DNA of 64,000 nt from Coenobita brevimanus (GCA_032717465.1 CM064712.1:24426227-24490226), one strand, 5' to 3'; shown: positions 43,005 through 54,866, counted from the first letter of the stretch. A program made the numbers and translations. The notes: a model not told the origin generated them from the sequence alone.

Positions 43005-46000
43005 CTACCCCCTGGGGGTAGGGGGGGTTTTCAAGAATGCTCCCCCAGTATCCCTGCTTGTCGTACAAGGTGACTAAAAGGGTTGGCGAAGGGTTAGTGC
43101 CCCTCCCCGGAAAACAACTAACTAAAAAGACAAACAAGAAGCCTCGGACAAGGACTGACCAAAAGATGACGACCAAGGACCGGACAAAGGACATGGTAAT
43201 TGCAACATGGAATGTAAGAGGTGCGAATGATGAGGTGAAAGAGAGAGAGATTGTCCAGGTGCTTCAGGGTGCGAAAGTTGATGTATGTGCAGTAACTGAA
43301 ACTAAATGGAAAGGTGAGAGTGTGAGAGAATGGGAGTATGGATGGGGTATATGTGCAGGAGTAGGTGAGAATGAGAGGGCAAAAGGAGTGTGTATAGTTG
43401 TGAGTAAAAGATGGAAGAAGAACATAAGAGAGTATGGATCAGTTGGGTCAAGGATTGTGTGGGTAAGATTGAAAGTTGGAATACAAATGTGGGCGATTGT
43501 GTGCGTGTATGCGCCAATGCAAGATCGTGCAAGCAGAGTGATAGAAGAGTTCTGGACAAATGTGGAAGTGTGCATGGAAAAGTTTGGAAGGAATGAGAGA
43601 GTGTTTTTGATTGGTGATATGAATGGTAAAGTAGGGTATGTGAAGGTGGATGGAATAGTTGGTGAGTGGGGTGTGCCTGCTGAGATAGATGAGAATGGCA
43701 GTGCATTAGTGGACATTTGTGCTGGGAGGGGGTTGGTGATAGCCAATACCCTCTTCAGGCATAAAATGATCCACAGGTATACATGGCGAGTTATGAGAAG
43801 GGTGGGTGGTGAACTGAATGAAAGGAAGGCAATGATTGATTATGTGTGTGTGGATGAAAGGATGCAAAGATGTGTAATGGATGCAAGAGCTTAAAGAGGT
43901 TGGGGGAGTGGACTTTCTGACCACTACTTGGTGGTGGCCAGAATCAAGATCCAATTAAGATGGAGAAATAGAAGAAGGGAAGGACGGGAAGAAGGAGTAG
44001 TTGCAAGGAGAGTGGAAAGGTTACAAGAGGATGAGAAAAAGGCAGAATATAAGAGAGAAGTGGAGGAACGATTGGGCAAATATGAATTGGAGCAGATGGG
44101 GGACGTGGAAGGTGTGTGCAGGATATTCAGAGAAGAAATATGTGCAGCATGTGATGTGTTGTGTGAGAAGAAGAGAAGACGGAGGGGGGTGCAAGGAACA
44201 GCGTGGCGGAATGAAGAGGTGAAACAGGCTGTGGCACAAAAGAAGAAGGCATACAATGAATGGATGAGAAATAGGGGCGTGGAAGAAGCTGAGAGGCGGA
44301 AGAGAGAGTTATTTGTAGAAAGAAAGAGAGAGGTGAAAAGATTAGTAAGAGAGAGTAAGAATTGAGTGGATGAGGAATTTGGAAGGAATTTGAGTGTAAA
44401 GTGGAGGGACTGTAAGAAAATGTTCTGGAAAGAGGTGAAGAGAGTAAGACAGGGCGGAAGTGACGTTAGCAGGGGAGTGAAAGATAAAAATGGTAGATTA
44501 CTAGTGGAGAAGGGAGAAAAAGTGAGCAGATGGAGAGAACACTTTAAGGAATTGTTGAACATAGAGGATGGAAGTAATGCGAGTATAAGTGGCTGGGGAA
44601 TGGCTGGGAGAAGGAGGGAGGTGAGAAGACAGGAAGAAATCAGTAGGATAGAAGTTGTGGAAGCAATGAAGAAAGTTAAATCGGGGAAAGCCCCAGGAAT
44701 TGATGGAGTGTGTGGTGAAAAGCTGAAGCATGGGGGAGAGATAGTAGTGGAATGGATGTGGAAGATGTGCAGATTGGCCTGGGAAGAAGATAGAGTCCCG
44801 GAGGATTGGAAGTCAGGTATAATTATTCCCTTGTACAAAGGAAAAGGGGAAAAAGAAGTGTGTGGTAATCATAGGGGCATTTGTCTTCTTAGTATAATAG
44901 GAAAAGTGTATGGTAGGATACTTATTGACAGAGTTAGAGAAAGAACAGAGAAATTAGTTGGAGAAGAACAGGGAGGCTTTAGGAAGGGAAGGGGTTGGGT
45001 AGATCAGATATTCATTCTTAGATCTTTAGTGGAAAAGTTTTTAGAGAAGGGAAAGAAGTTGTATGCGGCCTTCATGGATTTGGAGAAAGCATATGACAGG
45101 GTGGATGGACAAGGATTGTGGAAAGTATTAAGATTATGTGGAGTAGATGGGAAGTTGTTGAATGCTGTGAAGAGTATGTAAGATGGTGCTAAGGCTGCAG
45201 TGCATGTGGATGGTGAACTGAGTGAATTTTTCTCTTTGAAGGTTGGTTTGAAACAGGGATGTGTCATGTCTCCATGGTTGTTCAATCTGTACATGGATGG
45301 GGTAATAAAAGAGGTACAAGGTAGGGTAGTGGATGTTGGAGTGGCCCTAGTGAGGGAGGGTAGTGTTTGGAAACTCCCTGTACTGTTGTTTGCAGATGAT
45401 ACTGTGTTGTTGAGTGAAGACGAAGGGGAGCTGCAGGGCTTGGTGGACGAATCTGGGAGTGTGTGTAAGAAACGGAATCTAAAGGTGAATCTAGGGAAGA
45501 GTAAAGTGATGGTCTTTGAGAGAGGTGAAGTCAGTGAATGTACAGCGAGGTTGGATGGTGAGGAATTGGAAAATGTGAGTACGTTTAAATACTTGGGTAG
45601 TGTGATGAGTAAGGATGGAGGTTTGGTGGGTGAAGTGCTTGAAAGGGTACAGCAGGGAAGAAAGGTTGCTGGTTCCTTGAAAGCAGTGTTAAGAAACAGG
45701 GAAGTGATCATGGAAGTGAAAAAGTTACTACATGACAGTATTGTGATACCAACTCTATCGCATGGAAGTGAAGCTTGGACGTTATTGGAAGGACACAAGT
45801 CAAGAGTGAGAGCAGTGGAAATGAGTTATTTAAGAGGAGCCTGTGGAGTCTCACGGAGAGACAGGCTGACAATTGAGGATATAAAGGAGCGTTGTGGTGT
45901 AGATGTGGATGTGATAGGAAGCGTTAGGAGGAACACACTGAGGTGGTTTGGCCATGTGGAGAGGATGGAGGGTGAAAGACTGACGAGGAGAGTGTATGTG

Positions 46001-46200
46001 AGTGAGGTGGAAGGGGGGAGAGGGAGGGGGAGGCTATGGATGAGATGGAGGGATGGGGTAGAGAGGTATATGAGAGAGGGGGGTGTGAGTTGGGAGCAGG
46101 GCAGTGAAATGGCCAGAGACAGGGCAACGTGGAGGAGATTTGTTTGTTGCCACCCCGAACGGGATTGAGGCTATGGCAGTAGATATATAGATAGATATTC
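43005..46200 (+). mobile_element. RTE-B LINE, near full length
   Basis: A GC-rich leader (CCCCCTGGGGGTAGGGGGG, then TCCCCCAGTATCCCTGC) precedes a single endonuclease plus reverse transcriptase frame. The element ends in a short untranslated region and a GATA tail (46185-46198). Length and domain content match a complete or nearly complete RTE element. It is the largest family member here, and 3' fragments of the family occur at 14218, 34845, 46251/50059, 54685 and 58621. Confidence 0.87.
43037..46168 (+). pseudogene. RTE-B ORF2 (APE endonuclease + RT), three stops
   Basis: The polyprotein would nick target DNA and reverse-transcribe element RNA. One reading frame runs without any frameshift from the ATG at 43037 to 46168 (about 1,040 codons). 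It is broken only by stops at 43892-43894 (TAA), 44363-44365 (TGA) and 45179-45181 (TAA). Endonuclease blocks are IATWNVRG (43199), ETKW, VYAP, IGDMNGKVG, DYVCVDE and SDHYLVV, which lies just after the first stop. RT blocks are KSGKAPGIDG, NHRGICLLS, GGFRKGRGWVDQIF, FMDLEKAYDRV, LKQGCVMSPWLF and the catalytic FADD (45389-45400). A C-terminal RWFGHVERM block follows. Three point nonsense changes with no indel indicate a modest age. Confidence 0.88.
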
Positions 46201-46250
46201 GACTCTGCCACACTGGCTACCTTTCCTCACACCTGTTATTACTAAAAGAT

Positions 46251-46270
46251 TCTATCTATTGTCAGACGCC
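46251..46270 (-). mobile_element. RTE-B 3' tail, left piece of a split copy
   Basis: TCTATCTATTGTCAGACGCC is the reverse-strand tail of RTE-B. The remainder of the same copy resumes at 50059 on the other side of the piggyBac element. Confidence 0.75.
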
Positions 46271-46991
46271 TTAACCCCTTAACCGCGGGGCGTCACTTTC
46301 GTGACGCTCGGCCACAATGGATCATACCGCGGGGCGTCACTTTTGTGATTCTGTGTTATTTTGAATTATCCCGGGCTCTCAAGTGGTGGCTTGTATCATC
46401 TATCAGTACTGCCAATGTCCAACACTAGTCAGCACTCCAAATCTCATCTGTACTCCCATCCATTGTTGACAATTTAGCGATTTTACCCCCTTCGTGACTC
46501 CCCTCCCTACCCGCCCTCCATTACCCTGTCCTCTCACCTCCCACGCCGCGCTGCGCTACGCAAATTTCCCCCTGATTTTTCCACAGATCTCATCCCTTGA
46601 AATAAGCCCTATGCCCTATACTTATACAAAATAATATATACAAAAAAAAAAACAGGTAAGTGATAGTGTTATACACCAGAAATTGGCTAATTATCACCTG
46701 ACAAAACCTCACGTGCATTCATTCGTTACATTACCACGGTAATTTCCCCTTTGATTTATGCATTGTAATCGATGTCTGTAATAAAAATATATATCAGAAA
46801 GGAAGGGAGAATCCTAACTGACATTTATATTCACCTGGAACTACCTATTTCTTTATTTATTGCTGAGATTTTCTACCTATAAAAAATTAGCCTGTAAGTT
46901 AGCAGCAGTCAGCCTAAAGTGTCATTGTCAACCCTTCCCTTCTCAGATAAGCCGTGGCATTTAGTTCCTTGTCCTCCGCTGTAGAGAAACC

Positions 46992-47225
46992 ATGTCGCAC
47001 TCACGCCCCGCCATTCCTGCCGCTTCTGCGCCCATTGCAAAGGGCCCCGTGACCTCTACTCCTAAGAAAAGTGGTGAGGCAAGAAGGAAAGGCCTTAGTG
47101 ACTCTGCAGTGGCACGTGAACTGGCAGAATTGTCCATGATAATGATGGACAGTGACTATGACGATTCGGGTGAATCGTGTGATGAGCCGGGTGAGGTTAT
47201 CGCGCCAGAAACAGCAACAACGTGA
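46992..47225 (+). pseudogene. piggyBac transposase N-terminal segment, ends at TGA
   Basis: This ATG-started frame of 77 codons (MSHSRPAIPAASAPI...) ends in an acidic stretch (MMDSDYDDSGESCDEPGE). It is in the same frame as the main transposase frame downstream and is separated from it only by the TGA at 47223-47225. It most likely is the original N-terminus cut off by one nonsense change. The alternative is an intron using AGTAAGTG at 47230, but no acceptor need is evident because the frame simply continues. Confidence 0.6.
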
Positions 47226-47333
47226 GCTACAGTAAGTGAATCAGTGTCTAGCTCCAAGGGAAAGGAGCCTTTAGTGCAGCAAGGACAAGAATTTGGGAAG
47301 GGAGTGAAAAGGCGGCGTGTTAGCCCCAGAACA

Positions 47334-49214
47334 ATGCCCCCACATGACCCAGCCCGCCATGAGTCACGAGTGCATTCACCTCCCCGTTCCCCAAGCCCCA
47401 CTTTACTCATCTCTTCATCATCATCGGCTGAGTTATCTCCGGAGTCTTCATCGTCAGAGTCACCACCAGCATCAACAGTGAAGGCAGGCCGTAGAGGTAG
47501 AGGTAAATCAAGGAGAGTGAAAAGTAGTGTAGCTAGTAGGGTAAGGGCTGCTAGTGCTGTACGGCAACCTAGGGTCAGTGTGAGTGACCTTGACCGAGAT
47601 AAACTTCCCTCACAGCCAACCTCCACCACCACCACCACCACCCGCCCTACACCGCCACGACAGGGAATCCTGGATGCCTTCGCGTGGACGGAAGGGTCAG
47701 ATTTTGTGCCCGAAAATCTAGTTTTTGATGAGAGCTCCTCAGGAGTTCAGCCTGCCTTCACTATGGACAAAAATGCTGAGTGTGTCGACTACCTTTTGGC
47801 CTTCCTAGATGACGAAGTCATGCAGCACATATGTGATGAAACCAACAGGTATGAATCACAACGTGCTGCAAGTGGTACAGGTGCAGCCAAGATGCAACAG
47901 TGGTCCATGCTGGGAGTGCAGGAGCTGTATGTGTTCTTTGCCCTCATGCTTCTCATGCCACACTCCAAGAAGCATGAGTTGGAAGAATACTGGTCCATGG
48001 ACCCCTTACTACCCTCACCCACCTTCAATAAGTTCATGGCCAGAGATCGCTTCCGGAACATCATGGGAAACCTGCACTTTGCCGACAACGATGTACCTTC
48101 CCAAACCGACCCACTCTGGAAGATCCGGGAGATTCTGAGCAGAATGAAGGATAAGTTTATGTCATTCTTCCACCCCTTTCAGAAAGTTGTCATTGATGAA
48201 TCCTTGGTTTTGTTCAGAGGACGTCTTCGGTTTGTTCAGTACATTCCAAGCAAACGCCATCGCTTTGGAATTAAGTTCTTTGTACTGTGCAACTGTAAGA
48301 CGGGGTACATCCTTGACTTCGTCGTATATTCAGCCAGCACTGTCGATCTCGATAAAATACACCCCCTTGGCTTCTCAGGCTGTGTAGTGAAAGTGCTCCT
48401 AGAAAAGTATTTTGGTGGGAATCATGTGCTGTATACAGACAATTACTATACAGCACCGAAACTTGCCAAATACCTTTCTGAGCACGGCATTGGCTCCTGC
48501 GGCACTGTGAAAAGTAATCGTGCCCACTTCCCCAAATTCCCAGAGGCGGGAACCTCGCAGCGAGGAGACGTGCACCTACGCAAGTCTGAGAAGATGCTGG
48601 CAATACAGTGGCATGACAAGAAGGTCATGCACATGCTCACCACCGTACATAAGGAAGAAATGAGAGACAGTGGGAAGGTCGACCGTAGGACAGGCGAACC
48701 TGTGATGAAACCTGATGCTGTGTTGGACTATAATATCAACATGCGGCTGGTGGACAAGTCCGACATGATGATTGGTGAGATCGACTGCCTCAGGAAGAAT
48801 ACTAGGTGGTACAGGAAAGTTTTTCTGCATCTGATAGATATGACGATGCTGAACGCCTTCATCCTGTACAAGATGAAGGTCAAGCCACCCAAGTCCTTCT
48901 CCCTGAGGTTGTTCGCCAGGACTTGTGTCCAGCAGCTGCTGGAAAGATATGGTAGGGTGACAGCAGCAACTCCAAGGCGCCATCCAGTAACACTTCCCGA
49001 CCGACTTGAGCAGAGGGCGTATATGGATCGGCACAGACTGGAGCTAATGCCTGCCACAGGGAAAAGGAAGGCTGCGATTCGCAGGTGTCAGGTGTGTGCA
49101 CATACCACCCGCCGCACACCTGAGCATAAACGCACCTCTTGGCAGTGCGTTGAGTGCCAGGTTCCCCTCTGTGTTACCTGCTTCTTCGATTACCACAGCC
49201 AGAAGCAGTTCTAA
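47334..49214 (+). CDS. piggyBac transposase
   Basis: This DDD-type cut-and-paste transposase acts on TTAA sites. The frame is open from just after the TGA at 47223; the first in-frame ATG is 47334, giving 626 residues, close to the roughly 600 of known piggyBac proteins. After a Ser/Pro-rich basic N-terminus, the core begins near FAWTEGSDFVPENL. The expected catalytic aspartates are VIDESL (48195-48197), YTDNYYT (48438-48440) and VDKSDMM (48753-48755). The C-terminus has a Cys/His-rich finger (CQVCAHTT, WQCVECQVPLCVTCFFDYH), the usual DNA-binding ring-like domain. No frameshift is seen. Activity is possible if the shorter N-terminus is tolerated; otherwise the upstream stop inactivates it. 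Confidence 0.88.
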   Translation: MPPHDPARHESRVHSPPRSPSPTLLISSSSSAELSPESSSSESPPASTVKAGRRGRGKSRRVKSSVASRVRAASAVRQPRVSVSDLDRDKLPSQPTSTTTTTTRPTPPRQGILDAFAWTEGSDFVPENLVFDESSSGVQPAFTMDKNAECVDYLLAFLDDEVMQHICDETNRYESQRAASGTGAAKMQQWSMLGVQELYVFFALMLLMPHSKKHELEEYWSMDPLLPSPTFNKFMARDRFRNIMGNLHFADNDVPSQTDPLWKIREILSRMKDKFMSFFHPFQKVVIDESLVLFRGRLRFVQYIPSKRHRFGIKFFVLCNCKTGYILDFVVYSASTVDLDKIHPLGFSGCVVKVLLEKYFGGNHVLYTDNYYTAPKLAKYLSEHGIGSCGTVKSNRAHFPKFPEAGTSQRGDVHLRKSEKMLAIQWHDKKVMHMLTTVHKEEMRDSGKVDRRTGEPVMKPDAVLDYNINMRLVDKSDMMIGEIDCLRKNTRWYRKVFLHLIDMTMLNAFILYKMKVKPPKSFSLRLFARTCVQQLLERYGRVTAATPRRHPVTLPDRLEQRAYMDRHRLELMPATGKRKAAIRRCQVCAHTTRRTPEHKRTSWQCVECQVPLCVTCFFDYHSQKQF

Positions 49215-50058
49215 CAGTGCAAGTTTGGAAGCAGAATTATTTGGAAATAATGTGTAAATAATGTGTAAATAGCAGGTGAAAGCAATGGATGTTCAGTTCA
49301 TATGATTGAACAGTGTATTATAGTTTTATCTTACTGAAAGTGACAGTGAATAACATAGTGTAAGTAAAATAGCAGGGTAAATATTGAAAACAGAATAGAA
49401 AATGTAAATAGTAATGTAAGTAATTAGTAATATAAGAATATGAGTACAAATAATTTATGTTATAACAGTGAAAGTGAATCCGTGGCTCTCTATGTATTTT
49501 ACTGAATGAAAAATTGAATGACTTCAGTGACAATAAACTAATACGACTGAAGGAAACTTATGGAGAAAGACTCCAGATATATATAGGTATGATATAGTAA
49601 TAGAAATATAAAGTGTGAGGGGTTTTATGAATAATAAGTGACAGAGTGCATAGAGCTAACTAGCGCAAGTGCGACGATCAGACGCGCTCGTAATTTCCAT
49701 TGCTTTCACAGTTTTTTTTTTTTTGGAGTATGGATCCCAAACTACTTGAAGATTGTAGAATTGTGTTTATAGTGTTTGTATCTGGCTGTGGTAATCATAT
49801 TACGGGCTGTTGGGAAGTGTAAAGTGGAGACTTCGTTACCCTGCTTCAGAGGTCTCCACAAGTCCTACGGTAACAGACGAAGGCTCAATAATCATTCCAG
49901 GAGAAAGCTGAAGGTATGTGCCATAAGCATATGTAATTTTATTATTCTAGGACTAATAACTGATTTTTGGCAAATATTTTTTGAGAGTCTGTCGGAGCCC
50001 GAATAACCCCGCGGGACACGCAAGTCACTGGTAAACAAGCCCGCGATGTAGGGGTTAA

Positions 50059-50265
50059 TCCCGTAAGAGGTAGCTACAAACAAATCGCCTCCATGTCGCC
50101 CTGTCCCCCGCCATTTCACTGCCGTGCTCCCAGCTCACACTCCCCTCTGTCATATACCTCTCCACTCCATCCCTCCATCTCGTACTTGGCCTCCCACTCG
50201 CTTTCCCCCACTCCACCTCACGCACATACACTCTCCTCGTCAGTCTCTCGCTCTCCTTCATAAAT
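50059..50265 (-). mobile_element. RTE-B 3' end, right piece of the split copy
   Basis: Plus-strand AAATCGCCTCCATGTCGCCC and CATATACCTCTCCACTCCAT match the RTE-B end in reverse. A 68-codon minus frame keeps RWRDGVERYM and GDRATWRRFVC. Joined to 46251-46270 through one TTAA, it restores the normal order seen in other copies. Confidence 0.82.
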
Positions 50266-50289
50266 GCGGCATCATTTTTTCATTCATTC

Positions 50290-50500
50290 ATCATCCAATC
50301 CTACATTGCTTCATGAGGAGCGTAGGAGCCCGGGGTTAGGCATGTTGGTCCTGACATTTAAGATGAAAGTTACCAGCCTCACTCATCCCTGAGTGACATT
50401 ACGTTAGCAATAAACCCCAACCATCCCTTGGATATAAACCTTCACCGGCTCAATCCGACTGGAGCGCTGCAATTACCCACTAAACCACCAGGCCCCATAA
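50290..50500 (-). mobile_element. Probable tRNA-derived SINE (-)
   Basis: Reading the minus strand from about 50497, GGCCTGGTGGTTTAGTGGGT is A-box-like and GTGAAGGTTTATATCC is a degraded B box at the right spacing, followed by an unrelated body. Confidence 0.5.
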
Positions 50501-51152
<652 letters not shown>

Positions 51153-51404
51153 AAACTTTACAGATTATTTTATCACAATCCCCGACCACGACAGGTAACT
51201 ACAGCACACCAGGGCTGGCCAGGGCTAGAGAGAGTAATCCCCCCAAAGAGGATTTCAGCCAGGGATTGATGGATTAACCTGGGCAGTATTAAAAAGAAAT
51301 GTGCAGGGAATGCTGAGAGGACGGCATGGGCTGAGTTGGGAAAGGATCAGCCCCGTCGATGGCATGGAAGAGGTGAAATCAGGCCTATGGTAATGGTAAT
51401 GCAA

Positions 51405-52200
51405 GAGTGTTTAGGGGGCTATGGTAGGGTATGGTAGGAATGTGGTAGGGTATGGTAGGAATGTGGTAGGGTATGATAGGAATGTGGTAGGGTATGGTAG
51501 GAATATGGCAGGTTATGGTAGGAATGTGTTAGGGTATGGTTGGAATGTGGTAGGGTATGGTAGGAATGTGGAAGGGTATATTAGGAATGTGGAAGGGTAT
51601 GGTGGGAATGTGGTAGGGGTGTGACAGGCATGGGACTGAGGTGTGGTAGGAATGTGGTAGGAGTGTGACAGCAATGTGGTAGGGTGTGGTAGGAATGTGG
51701 TAGGGGTGTGACATTAATGTGGTAGGGTATGGTTGGAATGTGGTAGGGGTGTGACAGGAATGGGACTAAGGTGTGGTAGGAATGTGGCAGTAATGTGCTA
51801 GGGTATGGTGGGATTGTGGTGGGAGTGTCGTAGAGATGTGGCATGATGTTGTAAGGCTGTGGCAAGATTGTCTAGAAATGTGGTAGAACTGTGGTGGGAA
51901 GTGGTAGGGATGTGGGAGGGTGTTGTAAGGCTGTGGTAGGACTGTCTAGAAAATGTGTAAGGACTGTAGTGGGACCGTGGTAGGAGTGTGGTGGAACTGT
52001 GGAAGGGGTGTAGTAGGGTGTTCTAAGGCGGTGGTAGGGCTGTCTGGAACTGTGGTAGAATTGTGGTGGGACTGTGGTAGTGTGTTGTAAGGCTGTGGTA
52101 GGACTGTCTAGAAATGTGGTAGATCTGTGGTGGGGCTGTGGTAGGGGTGTGGCAGGGCTGTGGTAGGGCTGTGGTAGGACTGTGGTAGGACTGTCTAGTT
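51405..52200. repeat. 21-bp minisatellite, about 800 bp
   Basis: The unit is GTGGTAGGGTATGGTAGGAAT, decaying rightward into looser GTGGTAGGACTGT repeats. A unit of seven codons keeps a short plus frame open (VVGYGRN repeats), which is a repeat product. Confidence 0.88.
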
Positions 52201-52212
52201 ACTGTCACTCTC

Positions 52213-52436
52213 TGGCCAGTATTCTCGCCAGGTAAGGAAGCTCCCAAACACCTCATCTTTAGCGATTTATTTTTGGATTCGGATGGTTAATATCCTTTTG
52301 TACGTTATTTATGCAGTGTGGCAATGCTGGAAGGCTTTATATAACATAGACTAGGACAGTATGGTGTAATAAGCAAAATAAATCGCTTTGAAAAAGGCGT
52401 TAGGGAGCTTCCTTAATCGACGAGAATGCTGTATAA
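52213..52436. mobile_element. MITE-A copy, reversed core
   Basis: The left end AGTATTCTCGCCAGGTAAGG and right end CTTAATCGACGAGAATGCTG are intact. The core is in the opposite orientation to most copies (GATGGTTAATATCC, then TTATGCAGTGTGGCAATGCTGG). Confidence 0.75.
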
Positions 52437-52479
52437 AGTCCTCTGATAGAATTGTTTTGGATATATAGAAATTTGTAGC

Positions 52480-52481
<2 letters not shown>

Positions 52482-52538
<57 letters not shown>

Positions 52539-52572
52539 ATCAGTATTAGTATTACAATCATCATCATCATCA

Positions 52573-52610
<38 letters not shown>

Positions 52611-52660
52611 CTATTATCATCATCATTATTTTTATTATTACAATCCTCGTTTTTTAAAAT
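52482..52660. repeat. (ATT)n / (ATC)n microsatellite
   Basis: An ATT run, an ATC run, then ATT again. Confidence 0.95.
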
Positions 52661-52941
52661 AATGATTCTATTTTGTGTCTCAGCAGAGGCATGTTGTTCC
52701 CTACCGCTCGTTACTGTACTTATTCACTCCTTTATTACTGCATTGCCTTTAGTATTTTTGGCGTAATCTGTTTTTATTGCAGTCCAGGTGTTTCCCGTCC
52801 TGTTAGTTGTCGCCTCCACCTCTGCAGTAAGTCTTCTCCATGGCTGTTTGCTTTGCCTCGTTCCTCACTCGTTCATGTCGCTTTATTTTTTCTCGCTATA
52901 TCTTTTTGCTGTCTTCTTTTTCAGTCTGTTTCACCTGGTTG

Positions 52942-52981
<40 letters not shown>

Positions 52982-53619
52982 AAAACCATCTGTACAGAGA
53001 GGTATATAGTGTGTGCCTCTGTAGACATGTGTATGTGCGGATGTAAGTGTATTTGTATGTGTACTGAAGAGTATAAGACTGCAGTGTGTGCCTGTATGAA
53101 TACGTGTACATATGTGTGCATGTGTATGTGTAAGAACTTGTGTATGTTCGACTGATAGCTACACTTACGCAGCCTCACTACACCTCAACCGTGTGTGTGT
53201 GTGTGTGTGTGTGTGTACTTTTACCTGTACGCTGACCCATACCTACACAGTCCCTCTAGATCACAACAGCTACACACAAAACTAAAAGTGGCCTCGGCAG
53301 AACAGAGGCAAATTTCGCGATAACTTTCCGTGAACCCGTCAGCCAAAAAATATGCCCAACATATGCGTAATCCATCCAGACCCAAACACTGAGAGAGGAG
53401 AAATGAAGCAAGACTCGTCCTTTACATGTTCGTCACTGTATATATAACACGATTAGGCTCCTGTGTCTCATTATCCGGCGTAGGTTGAAAATAAATAAGT
53501 TTTCTCGACCATAAAACTTTATTATATTTATATCCAGATAATTTTCTTCAGAGTTAAAAGGAGTTTGGGCATCTTAACACCGTCATCATCCCCCTCCCAC
53601 GGTAGAGAAATTCCAGTAT
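52661..53619. other. Intergenic sequence with two GT runs
   Basis: GT runs sit at about 52945-52978 and 53192-53216. The 160-codon plus frame (52673-53155) crosses the first run and has no domain. Confidence 0.4.
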
Positions 53620-53860
53620 CATATTACATCTAAAACCAGATGATTTCATTCAGCTGAGAGTGAGTTTTGGAGTCTGGAAATCTGAATACAAGCGCCTTTA
53701 ACCTCTCATCATGGGAACAACTCCAATATTTATATAAGATTTAAAGCCAGACGATTTTATTCAGCTGAGATTGAGTCGTAGGAGCCTGGGAGTCTGCATA
53801 CAAGCGCCATTAGCCTTTGCATGGTCGGGGAAACAATTATATTCCATGCCACCTGACGCC
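53620..53860. repeat. Repeat F, two tandem copies in reverse
   Basis: AAACCAGATGATTTCATTCA (53632) and AAGCCAGACGATTTTATTCA (53742) each precede GCTGAGA and a GTCTGG or GCCTGGGAGTCTG phrase. They are the reverse of the family at 39505. Confidence 0.55.
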
Positions 53861-53944
53861 ACGTAATAATTATTTTTGTTGTGGGTGAAAGAGTGACGTC
53901 TCAGGAGCGTTTATACTGGTGCTTAGTGTCTTCTTGTGGGTCCG

Positions 53945-54170
53945 TGTTCTTGGGTAAGGCAGCTCCCTAACACCTTTTTCTAAGCGATTTATCTTGCTTA
54001 TTATACGTTACTTTACTCTTCTGTGTTTCTTACAGTAGGTCAATATAATATCGCCATACTCTGCATAAGCAAGGTACAAGTGGATATTAATCAGCCAGAT
54101 CCAAGAATAAATCGGCGAGGAAAAGGTGCCAGGGAGCTTCGTCAAATGACGGGAATAAGGGCCTGAGAAT
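53945..54170. mobile_element. MITE-A copy
   Basis: GCAGCTCCCTAACACC, TTCTAAGCGATTTATCTTGC, TATCGCCATACTCTGC and GTGCCAGGGAGCTTC follow the family order. Confidence 0.7.
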
Positions 54171-54359
54171 ATTATTTTAAGCTCCAAAGGAAATAAATCT
54201 CTCCCCGGTTAGTTGAGACTGCCTTGGACTCGCGGGTAATTTGAGAGAGTAAACCAGGTAGCTCCCAAAGTTAATTAGTCTTCAAGGTATATATGAAGGA
54301 GGAGAGGGGAGCGATACCTGAAGGCGTAGAAGACGAGGGAGAAGAAGTAGGATCTATCC

Positions 54360-54560
54360 ACACTCAGGGCCTCAGGAGGCTTCGGTACATTTCTTCCTAA
54401 TCGAATAATTTTGCGTATAACACTTTGACATTCTCTTCTGTATCTTTATATCCTTAAATATCAATATAGTTTGCGTCACTAAAATAAAAGAGGACAGTAA
54501 TGAGTCATATGCAGGATAACTCGCTAAGGAAGATTTGTTGCGAAGTCTCCAAAGCCACAT
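54360..54560. mobile_element. Diverged MITE-A copy
   Basis: TTCCTAATCGAATAATTTTGC, ATCAATATAGTTTGCGTCAC and ACTCGCTAAGGAAGATTTGT parallel the family. Confidence 0.5.
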
Positions 54561-54584
54561 ACCATACTGCCCTAAGACCTCAAC

Positions 54585-54643
54585 CCCTTCAGTCCAATGA
54601 CGTAATCTTTAATCTTGCTACCTCCAGACGATTTTATTCACCT

Positions 54644-54684
<41 letters not shown>
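54585..54684. mobile_element. MITE-B left-end fragment and (GA)n run
   Basis: ACCCCTTCAGTCCAATGACG resembles the MITE-B left end at 14758. It is followed by a GA run (54648-54678) and G run where the element should continue. Confidence 0.45.
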
Positions 54685-54687
<3 letters not shown>

Positions 54688-54866
54688 AAAGGAGGCGGAG
54701 GATGAGATGGAGGGCTGGAGTGGAGAGGTATATGAGAGAGGGGGGTATGAGCCGCGGGGAGGACAATGAAATGGCGAGGGACAGGGCGACTTGGAGGTGA
54801 TTTGTTTGTGGCCACCTTTTACAGGAGTAAGGAGTCTGGCAACAGATAGATAGATAGATAGATAGG
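54685..54866 (+). mobile_element. RTE-B LINE 3' end copy
   Basis: GATGAGATGGAGGGCTGGAG, GAGGTATATGAGAGAGGGGG and GGCGACTTGGAGGTGATTTG match RTE-B. The GATA tail ends at 54866. Confidence 0.8.

Larger units (their letters stand above)
46275..50054 (+). mobile_element. piggyBac transposon with TTAA duplications
   Basis: The 3,780-bp element is bounded by TTAA at 46271-46274 and 50055-50058. The left end CCCCTTAACCGCGGG and right end CCCGCGATGTAGGGG are inverted repeats that agree at 12 of 15 positions. Subterminal direct repeats of CCGCGGGGCGTCACTTT lie at 46283 and 46327. The transposase gene is central, with about 0.7 kb before and 0.8 kb after it. The element sits in a TTAA within an RTE-B 3' end, so its precise insertion site is readable. 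Confidence 0.92.

Noticed and set aside
52673..53155. A 160-codon plus-strand protein
   Set aside because: It crosses a GT microsatellite, has a Cys/Val run from it, and shows no domain.
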